A stretch of 7,952 nt of DNA, taken from contig DBBA01000117.1 in NCBI GenBank assembly GCA_002291955.1, positions 1 to 7,952 of the forward strand. Direction: 5' to 3'. This stretch comes from Rhodobacteraceae bacterium UBA996. GTDB taxonomy: Bacteria; Pseudomonadota; Alphaproteobacteria; Rhodobacterales; Rhodobacteraceae. Under the pieces are notes generated by a model that was given only the letters and a program-made list of their open reading frames with translations, did no database searches and had not been told where the DNA came from. Below, in pieces: positions 1-4,200 of this stretch (positions are counted from its first letter, which is position 1; the number at the start of each line of letters is the position of its first letter). Made by a program: the position numbers and the translations under genes.

Positions 1-548
1 TCCAGGTGCCGCAGGACAACCGGCTGGGGACGCTGTTCAACATCGTGGGCTTACAGACCAAAATGAGATACGGCTCGCAGACCCAGGTCTTCCGACTGAT
101 CCCCGGCCTGCAGGACGCGTCCTTTGCCCGGCTCGGCGGCATCCACCGGAACACCTTCATCAACTCCCCCCGGTTGCTCGATGACCGGATGCGCCTGCGG
201 TCGCGGGCGAACATCCGGTTTGCGGGCCAGATCACCGGGGTCGAGGGCTATGTGGAGTCGGCGGCGATGGGCCTCCTGGCGGGCCGGATGGCCGCCGCGG
301 CAATCCTTGGCCGCGACCTGCCCCCGCCCCCGCCCGACACCGCCATGGGGGCGCTGGTCGCCCACATCACCGGGGGCGCGGATGCCCGCACCTTCCAGCC
401 GATGAACGTGAACTTCGGCCTGTTCCCGCCCGTGGATGCGCGCGGCGGGCGGCGGGGGCGCAAGGACCGCTACCTTGCCTACACCGACCGGGCCAAGGCG
501 CGCTTCACCGACTGGCTGGCGGCGACGGCGGCCCTGCAGCCCGCCTGA
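1..548 (+). CDS. trmFO: TrmFO, folate/FAD-dependent tRNA (uracil-54-C5)-methyltransferase, C-terminal part
   Basis: Partial gene: the 5' end is outside the window and the reading frame is open from base 3 to the TGA at 546-548, giving about 181 residues of a protein usually near 440-450. TrmFO makes 5-methyluridine at position 54 of the tRNA T-loop, using methylenetetrahydrofolate as carbon donor and FAD as reductant, in the cytoplasm. Recognised family blocks, in order, are GTLFNIVGLQTKMRYG, FRLIPGL, ARLGGIHRNTFINSP, RFAGQITGVEGYVESAAMG (the conserved FAD-domain glycine-rich stretch), QPMNVNFGLFPP and the C-terminal KDRYLAYTDRA. The N-terminal FAD Rossmann motif and catalytic cysteines cannot be checked here. 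The stop codon is followed with no gap by the gluQ start, so the two tRNA-modification genes are probably co-transcribed and translationally coupled. Identity is clear from the motifs. Confidence 0.95.
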   Translation, partial: QVPQDNRLGTLFNIVGLQTKMRYGSQTQVFRLIPGLQDASFARLGGIHRNTFINSPRLLDDRMRLRSRANIRFAGQITGVEGYVESAAMGLLAGRMAAAAILGRDLPPPPPDTAMGALVAHITGGADARTFQPMNVNFGLFPPVDARGGRRGRKDRYLAYTDRAKARFTDWLAATAALQPA

Positions 549-1388
549 ATGGTGTTCACCACCCGCTTTGCCCCCTCGCCCACGGGGCCGCTGCACCTTG
601 GCCACGCCTATTCGGCGATCCTTGGGCACGACATGGCGCGGGCCGCGGGGGGGCGGTTCCTGCTGCGGATGGAGGATACGGACCTCGAACGCTGCCGGCC
701 GGAGTACGAGGCCGGGATCATCGACGACCTGACCTGGCTCGGCCTGACATGGGACGGTCCGGTGCACCGCCAGTCCGCCCACATCGCGGCCTACAATGCC
801 CGGCTCGACCGGCTGGTGGACCGGGGCCTGCTGTACCCCTGCTCCTGCACCCGCGCCGACATCCGCGCGGCCCTGTCCGCGCCGCAGGAAGGCGTGGCCT
901 TTGCCGTCTATCCCGGAACCTGCCGCGGCCGCCCGATGGCCGACCGGCGCCCGGGCGACGCACTGCGGCTGGACATGGCGCGCGCGCTGGCGACCCTGCC
1001 CGCGTCCCGGCTTGTCTTCGACGAGACCGGCCCCGCGCACGCGGGCCCCCACCGGATCGACCCCGCCGACGCGCTGGAGCGGATCGGTGACGTGGTCCTG
1101 TCGCGCAAGGGCGAGGACATCGTGGCCTATTTCCTCGCCTCGGCGCTTGACGATGCCGGCCAGGGGATCACCCATGTGGTCCGGGGCGAGGACCTGTTCG
1201 ACTTCACCCCCGTGCAGGTGATCCTGTTGCGGCTCTACGGCCTGACGGTGCCCACCTATCACCACCACCGCCTGATCCGCGACGCGGACGGCAAGCGGCT
1301 GGCCAAGCGCGACGACGCCCGCGCCATCGCCAGATACCGGGCCGAGGGCGCGACCCCCGCCGACATCCGCGCGATGGTCGGCCTCTAG
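549..1388 (+). CDS. gluQ: Glutamyl-Q tRNA(Asp) synthetase
   Basis: A 279-residue paralogue of the glutamyl-tRNA synthetase catalytic domain that lacks the anticodon-binding domain, as expected for GluQRS (usually about 280-310). It activates glutamate and attaches it to the queuosine at position 34 of tRNA-Asp. Visible signatures are the N-terminal RFAPSPTGPLHLGHA with the HIGH variant HLGH at residues 16-19, the MEDTD block near residue 42, and the KMSKS-equivalent KRLAKR at 249-254. The zinc site typical of the family is intact: C98, C100, Y121 and C125 (CxC ... YxxxC). The start is the ATG directly after the trmFO stop. No Shine-Dalgarno is seen there, so reinitiation by terminating trmFO ribosomes is likely. 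GTG at 552 is a less likely alternative. The TAG stop interleaves with that of convergent hisI. Confidence 0.95.
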   Translation: MVFTTRFAPSPTGPLHLGHAYSAILGHDMARAAGGRFLLRMEDTDLERCRPEYEAGIIDDLTWLGLTWDGPVHRQSAHIAAYNARLDRLVDRGLLYPCSCTRADIRAALSAPQEGVAFAVYPGTCRGRPMADRRPGDALRLDMARALATLPASRLVFDETGPAHAGPHRIDPADALERIGDVVLSRKGEDIVAYFLASALDDAGQGITHVVRGEDLFDFTPVQVILLRLYGLTVPTYHHHRLIRDADGKRLAKRDDARAIARYRAEGATPADIRAMVGL

Positions 1389-1756
1389 CCCCCAGCGGGG
1401 TCGGACGGGCGCATCAACTCCACCTCGGCACCCTCTCGGACGGCGGTGTAGAAGCACGTCCGGCGCCCGGTGTGGCAGGCCGGGCCGGTCTGGTCCACCA
1501 GCGCCAGCAGACAGTCGCGGTCGCAGTCCACGCGCAGCTCCACCAGCCGCTGCCGGTGGCCCGACGTCTCGCCCTTGACCCAGAACGCGGCCCGCGAGCG
1601 CGACCAGTAGGTGACGTCACCCGTGGCCAGCGTGCGCGCCACTGCATCGGCGTTCATCCAGGCGACCATCAGGACCTCGTGCGTCGCGGCATCCTGGGCA
1701 ATGCACGGGATCAGCCCGGCAGCATCGAAGCGGAGCGAGGCGGGGTCGAAGGTCAT
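1385..1756 (-). CDS. hisI: Phosphoribosyl-AMP cyclohydrolase
   Basis: A 123-residue HisI without a fused HisE domain, the stand-alone form usual in alphaproteobacteria. It opens the purine ring of phosphoribosyl-AMP in step 3 of histidine biosynthesis, as a cytoplasmic dimer. Family motifs are VAWMNADAVARTLATGDVTY (residues 31-50), WSRSRAAFWVKGETSGHRQ (51-69), the metal motif DCDRD (D77, C78, D79, D81) and GPACHTGRRTCF (91-102). The expected zinc cysteines C78, C94 and C101 and the magnesium aspartates D77, D79 and D81 are all present. The ATG at 1756-1754 has an AAGGA ribosome site about ten bases upstream. No other his genes are in view, so it is detached from the main his cluster. It converges with gluQ and diverges from the scaffold gene at 1838. 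Confidence 0.96.
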   Translation of the reverse strand: MTFDPASLRFDAAGLIPCIAQDAATHEVLMVAWMNADAVARTLATGDVTYWSRSRAAFWVKGETSGHRQRLVELRVDCDRDCLLALVDQTGPACHTGRRTCFYTAVREGAEVELMRPSDPAGG

Positions 1757-1765
1757 GGCACGGGT

Positions 1766-1784
1766 CCTTTGCGGAAGCCTTTGC
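1766..1784. repeat. Tandem CCTTTGC direct repeat in the hisI/scaffold divergent spacer
   Basis: CCTTTGC occurs perfectly at 1766-1772 and 1778-1784, with GGAAG between, a 12-bp period. It lies 10-28 bases upstream of the hisI ATG, and the first copy read on the minus strand contains the hisI Shine-Dalgarno AAAGG. It could be a duplicated ribosome-binding region or paired half-sites for a regulator. Only the repeat itself is seen; any function is inference. Confidence 0.4.
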
Positions 1785-1808
1785 AGGGCAACGCAGCGAC
1801 GCTATCTA
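1781..1808 (+). promoter_or_regulatory. Possible sigma-70 type promoter for the Fe-S scaffold gene
   Basis: TTGCAG (1781-1786) and TATCTA (1803-1808) are separated by 16 bases, about 30 bases upstream of the ATG at 1838. The two hexamers match the -35 and -10 consensus only about half each. It is the best candidate in the 81-bp divergent spacer, but a weak one. Confidence 0.25.
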
Positions 1809-1837
1809 TCGTCGGGACGGGCGAAGGGAAAGACGTC

Positions 1838-2305
1838 ATGGCCGACAGCGACCTGATCAAGCTGTATTCCGGGCGAATCCTTGATCTGGCGGCGAACATC
1901 CCCCTGGCGGGACGGCTGGATGCGCCGATGGCGACCGTGCGGCGCCGCTCGCCCCTGTGCGGATCGACCGTGACGGTGGACCTGGACGTGGCACAGGGTC
2001 GCATCACCCGCTTCGCCCAGGACGTGAAGGCCTGCGCGCTGGGGCAGGCTTCGGCGTCCGTCCTGGGCGCCGTGGTCATGGGCCGGACGCTGGCCGAGGT
2101 CGAGACGGCGGGCGCGCAACTGGCGGCCATGCTGAGGGACGCGGGCCCCGTTCCGCAGGCACCTTTCGACGGCTGGGAAGTGCTGCTTCCCGCCCGTGAC
2201 TACCGCAATCGCCATGCCTCGATCCTGCTGGCGATCGAGGCGACCGCCGACGCGATGCGCGCGGCGATCCAGGCGACCGACGCCCCCGCGTTAAGCCGTC
2301 CGTAA
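1838..2305 (+). CDS. Iron-sulfur cluster assembly scaffold-like protein (NifU N-terminal/IscU fold), two-cysteine type
   Basis: A 155-residue cytoplasmic protein with the IscU/NifU-N pattern. The first ligand block is RRRSPLCGSTVTVDLDV (C41) and the second is QDVKACALGQASASVLG (C66). The third IscU block (HCSIL) appears as RHASIL, with H126 kept but Ala127 where the third cysteine would be. The aspartate following the first CG in IscU (CGD) is Ser43 here. It therefore retains two of three scaffold cysteines and the histidine. As I recall, relatives in Rhodobacterales share this arrangement, so it looks like a subfamily trait rather than damage. The start at 1838 is chosen because homology begins there (DLIKLYSGRILDLA) and a GAAGGGAA purine-rich ribosome site precedes it. 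The frame is open further upstream to 1472, but that stretch is antisense to hisI. A role in building or carrying Fe-S clusters is inferred; no isc or suf genes are adjacent. Confidence 0.85.
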   Translation: MADSDLIKLYSGRILDLAANIPLAGRLDAPMATVRRRSPLCGSTVTVDLDVAQGRITRFAQDVKACALGQASASVLGAVVMGRTLAEVETAGAQLAAMLRDAGPVPQAPFDGWEVLLPARDYRNRHASILLAIEATADAMRAAIQATDAPALSRP

Positions 2306-2318
2306 CCGCGGCACGTTA

Positions 2319-2342
2319 CCTCTCCGCCCATTCGCGGAGAGG
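2319..2342 (+). promoter_or_regulatory. Stem-loop enclosing the Shine-Dalgarno of the chemoreceptor gene
   Basis: CCTCTCCGC (2319-2327) and GCGGAGAGG (2334-2342) form a perfect 9-bp GC-rich stem with a 6-base loop (CCATTC). The right arm contains the only Shine-Dalgarno (GGAGAGG, 2336-2342), five bases before the ATG at 2348. No U-run follows, so a simple intrinsic terminator for the upstream gene is less likely than a translation-controlling hairpin. The inverted repeat is seen directly; its regulatory effect is inferred. Confidence 0.6.
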
Positions 2343-2347
2343 ATCCT

Positions 2348-3787
2348 ATGGCAGTTGCGGCATCCCTGGCCTTGAACGTGAACGCGCAGGATCAGGACCA
2401 TTTCGGCCGCCGCACGGCGGATCAGGTTCTTGCGGGCATGGCAGGGATCGCCACCGACGTGGGGATCGAGATCGTCGATCTTGCCGGGTTCCTCGATTCG
2501 GTCGAGGCAAGCTGCAAGGACCAGGGGCAGGTGATTGCCCGGACCACCGAGGCCGCGCGCCGGATCGGCCCGCAGAACGACGCCGTCAATCGCGAGGTCG
2601 CCGTTCTGGGGAAGGAGGCCACGGATGCGCTTGGCGTGGTCAACCGCTCGATCGAGACCCTGCGCGAATCGGGTGAGGCCAATCGCAGCGTGGCCCGCTG
2701 GGTGCAGGACGCGGCCACGCGGCTGGGGCGGGCGGGCACGAACCTGGACCGGGTGCGCACGAGCAACAGCGACATCTCGGCCATTGCATCCCAGGTGAAC
2801 ATCCTGGCCATCAACGCCAAGATCGAGGCCGCGCGTGCGGGGGACGCCGGCCGCGGTTTCGCCGTGGTGGCCGAGGCGATCAACGCGCTGTCCCAGAAGA
2901 CCGCCCGCGCCGCCGAGACGATCGGCGACACCATCGGCGCCCTGACCGAGGAGTTGCAGGTCCTGTCGCGCACCGCAGCCGGCATCTCGGGCGAGGCGGA
3001 GCGCGTGCTCGCCCGATCCGAGGAGGCCGACCGCAGCCTGTCCGAGATCGGGACGAGCGTCGGTGCGGTGTCGGACGCGACCACCCGGATCGAGGCCGCC
3101 ACGTCCGAGGTCCGTCGCGCGTTCGAGGCAATCCTGCCGCAGCTTGCGGCGATCAGCGACAGCGTGTCGGGCGTGGGCAAGGGCGTGCACACCGTCCGCG
3201 ACCGTGTCCACGGCATGGTCGACAGCAGCGAAACGCTGCTGCAGGACATCGCTGCGCTCGGTGGCGCGCTGGAGGACGCGCCGTTCATCGCGCAGGTCAA
3301 GGCCGATGCGGCCACCCTGTCCGAGCGGCTTGAACAGGCCGTGCAGACCGGCGAGATCAGCGAGGCGCAGCTGTTCGCGACCGACTACCGGCCGATTGCC
3401 GGCACCAATCCGCCGCAGGTGATGGCCCCGTTCACGGCCCTGACGGACCGCCTGTTCCCGTCGGTCCAGGAAGCCGCCCTGACCCGCGATCCGCGCATCG
3501 TGTTCTGCGCGGCGGTGGACCGGAACGGATACCTGCCCACGCACAACACCCGGTTCTCGCAGCCGCAGGGGGCCGATCCCGTCTGGAACACTGCCAACAG
3601 CCGGAACCGCCGGATCTTCAACGACCGCGTCGGGCTGAAGTCCGGGCGAAACCGGGAGCCGTTCCTGCTGCAGGTCTACCGCCGCGACATGGGCGGCGGA
3701 TCGTTTGTCCTGATGAAGGATGTCTCGGCCCCGATCTTCGTGCGCGGACGGCACTGGGGCGGCCTGCGGCTAGCCTACAAGGTCTGA
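2348..3787 (+). CDS. Soluble methyl-accepting chemotaxis protein with C-terminal Cache-like sensor region
   Basis: A 479-residue chemoreceptor without any transmembrane segment, so probably cytoplasmic. The signalling hairpin tip that contacts CheA and CheW is unmistakable at about residues 142-185: ISAIASQVNILAINAKIEAA, then RAGDAGRGFAVVAEAINAL. Long Ala/Glu/Arg-rich coiled-coil helices flank it on both sides (about 35-140 and 185-300). There is no HAMP or N-terminal PAS domain. The last 110 residues are a separate sensor-like region with AAVDRNGYLPTHNTRFSQP (YLPTHN at 395-400), SRNRRIFNDRVGL, REPFLLQVYRRD and GRHWGG at 467-472. I know this motif series from other chemoreceptors with a Cache-like C-terminal module. 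No CheR/CheB-docking pentapeptide tail is seen, and no che genes are nearby. GGAGAGG five bases before the ATG supports the start, and it lies within a hairpin. The ligand is unknown. Confidence 0.9.
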   Translation: MAVAASLALNVNAQDQDHFGRRTADQVLAGMAGIATDVGIEIVDLAGFLDSVEASCKDQGQVIARTTEAARRIGPQNDAVNREVAVLGKEATDALGVVNRSIETLRESGEANRSVARWVQDAATRLGRAGTNLDRVRTSNSDISAIASQVNILAINAKIEAARAGDAGRGFAVVAEAINALSQKTARAAETIGDTIGALTEELQVLSRTAAGISGEAERVLARSEEADRSLSEIGTSVGAVSDATTRIEAATSEVRRAFEAILPQLAAISDSVSGVGKGVHTVRDRVHGMVDSSETLLQDIAALGGALEDAPFIAQVKADAATLSERLEQAVQTGEISEAQLFATDYRPIAGTNPPQVMAPFTALTDRLFPSVQEAALTRDPRIVFCAAVDRNGYLPTHNTRFSQPQGADPVWNTANSRNRRIFNDRVGLKSGRNREPFLLQVYRRDMGGGSFVLMKDVSAPIFVRGRHWGGLRLAYKV

Positions 3788-3982
3788 GCGGCGCAAGCCC
3801 ACCGCCAGACCCCGCGGCGGGTTACCTTGCCGGTCGGGAAAGGCCCGCCGCCGTGCGGGGCCGCACGGCGGCGGAAAGTGGCGGTCCGAGGCAAGGCCGA
3901 CCGGACACCGGCCAACCGGGACCCGTGGGGACCGGGCCCTGCGCACCGAGGCGCATGCGACGGGAGACCGCAGGCAGAACCG
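3788..3982. other. Gene-free, highly structured convergent spacer
   Basis: I see no credible gene in these 195 bases between the converging chemoreceptor and small SOS-type gene. The sequence is very GC-rich and full of inverted repeats. A 14-bp perfect palindrome lies at 3845-3874, with an outer pair CCGGTCGG (3830-3837) / CCGACCGG (3897-3904) that could enclose it. A run of ACCGG-type short repeats lies at about 3899-3940. The long open frames crossing it have low-complexity Pro/Arg/Gly translations and are GC artefacts. Confidence 0.6.
3845..3874. terminator. Strong 14-bp inverted repeat, probable bidirectional terminator
   Basis: CCGCCGCCGTGCGG (3845-3858) and CCGCACGGCGGCGG (3861-3874) are perfect reverse complements separated by GG. 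In RNA this gives about 13 bp closed by a tetraloop. The hairpin lies between two converging genes, 57 bases after the chemoreceptor stop and about 110 bases past the small-gene stop. The tail is poor in U on both strands (only TTT on the minus side), so efficient intrinsic termination is not assured. It could instead be an mRNA-stabilising hairpin. Confidence 0.5.
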
Positions 3983-4105
3983 TCAGAGAAAAGCGGGCAG
4001 ATGCAGGGCCACCACGAGGATGGCGAACAGGGCGGCGGCCCCCAGAAGATCCTCGGCCAGTTGACGCGGCTGGGATGTCAGGGCGGCGTGAAGGGAACGG
4101 ATCAT
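3983..4105 (-). CDS. SOS-box-controlled small single-span membrane protein (40 aa)
   Basis: A 40-codon gene on the minus strand, ATG at 4105-4103 and TGA at 3985-3983. The N-terminal half (MIRSLHAALTSQPRQLAEDL) is polar with a probable amphipathic helix. Residues 21-40 are almost wholly hydrophobic (LGAAALFAILVVALHLPAFL) and long enough to span the inner membrane once, ending at the C-terminus. GAGG lies eight bases before the ATG. Two perfect GTTC-N7-GTTC type LexA boxes sit 17-68 bases upstream, so the gene should be repressed by LexA and induced by DNA damage. Size, single span and SOS control recall Caulobacter SidA (29 aa, blocks division at FtsW/FtsN) and E. coli TisB (29 aa, depolarises the membrane). 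No sequence relationship to either is claimed, and I do not recognise the family. It follows recG on the same strand, 95 bases downstream. An overlapping 133-codon frame on the same strand is Pro/Arg-rich and lacks comparable signals. Confidence 0.75.
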   Translation of the reverse strand: MIRSLHAALTSQPRQLAEDLLGAAALFAILVVALHLPAFL

Positions 4106-4121
4106 GACGAACCTCGCTTAA

Positions 4122-4136
4122 GTTCACCGTATGTTC
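4122..4136. promoter_or_regulatory. LexA (SOS) box 1, GTTC-N7-GTTC
   Basis: GTTC (4122-4125), seven bases ACCGTAT, GTTC (4133-4136): an exact match to the direct-repeat LexA operator described for alphaproteobacteria. It ends 16 bases from the start codon of the 40-aa gene. Candidate -10 hexamers of that gene (AACATA at 4135-4130 or TACGGT at 4131-4126, minus strand) lie inside it, so bound LexA would block the promoter. Confidence 0.8.
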
Positions 4137-4164
4137 CATTTCTCCGCAGGCAACGCAAGAACAA
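4126..4164 (-). promoter_or_regulatory. Probable promoter of the 40-aa gene between and within the LexA boxes
   Basis: Several minus-strand -35/-10 pairings fit: TTGCGT (4158-4153) with AACATA (4135-4130) at 17 bases, TTGCCT (4153-4148) with TACGGT (4131-4126) at 16, or TTGTTC (4164-4159) with AAATGG (4141-4136) at 17. None is a strong consensus and I cannot choose between them. All place RNA polymerase over one or both LexA boxes. Confidence 0.4.
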
Positions 4165-4173
4165 TTAATGAAC
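4159..4173. promoter_or_regulatory. LexA (SOS) box 2, GAAC-N7-GAAC
   Basis: GAAC (4159-4162), seven bases AATTAAT, GAAC (4170-4173). Read on the minus strand it is GTTC-ATTAATT-GTTC, again an exact match with an AT-rich spacer. It is inverted relative to box 1 and separated from it by 22 bases (37 bp centre to centre). This pairing would let two LexA dimers flank the promoter. Confidence 0.8.
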
Positions 4174-4200
4174 TGGTAACATTTTTCCGGTCTGCTGGGC

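Noticed and set aside
51..1457. 468-codon minus-strand open frame opposite trmFO and gluQ
   Set aside because: Its translation is Gly/Arg/Pro/His-rich with no family motif, and it lies opposite two clearly recognised genes; a GC-rich antisense artefact.
1472..1837. Upstream extension of the Fe-S scaffold reading frame
   Set aside because: It runs antisense through hisI; the family N-terminus and a ribosome site fit the ATG at 1838.
2302..2319. GTAAC/GTTAC 5-bp inverted repeat after the scaffold gene stop
   Set aside because: Short stem, 8-base loop and no U-run; too weak to call a terminator.
2291..3754. 487-codon minus-strand open frame opposite the chemoreceptor gene
   Set aside because: Low-complexity translation, opposite a gene with unmistakable chemoreceptor motifs.
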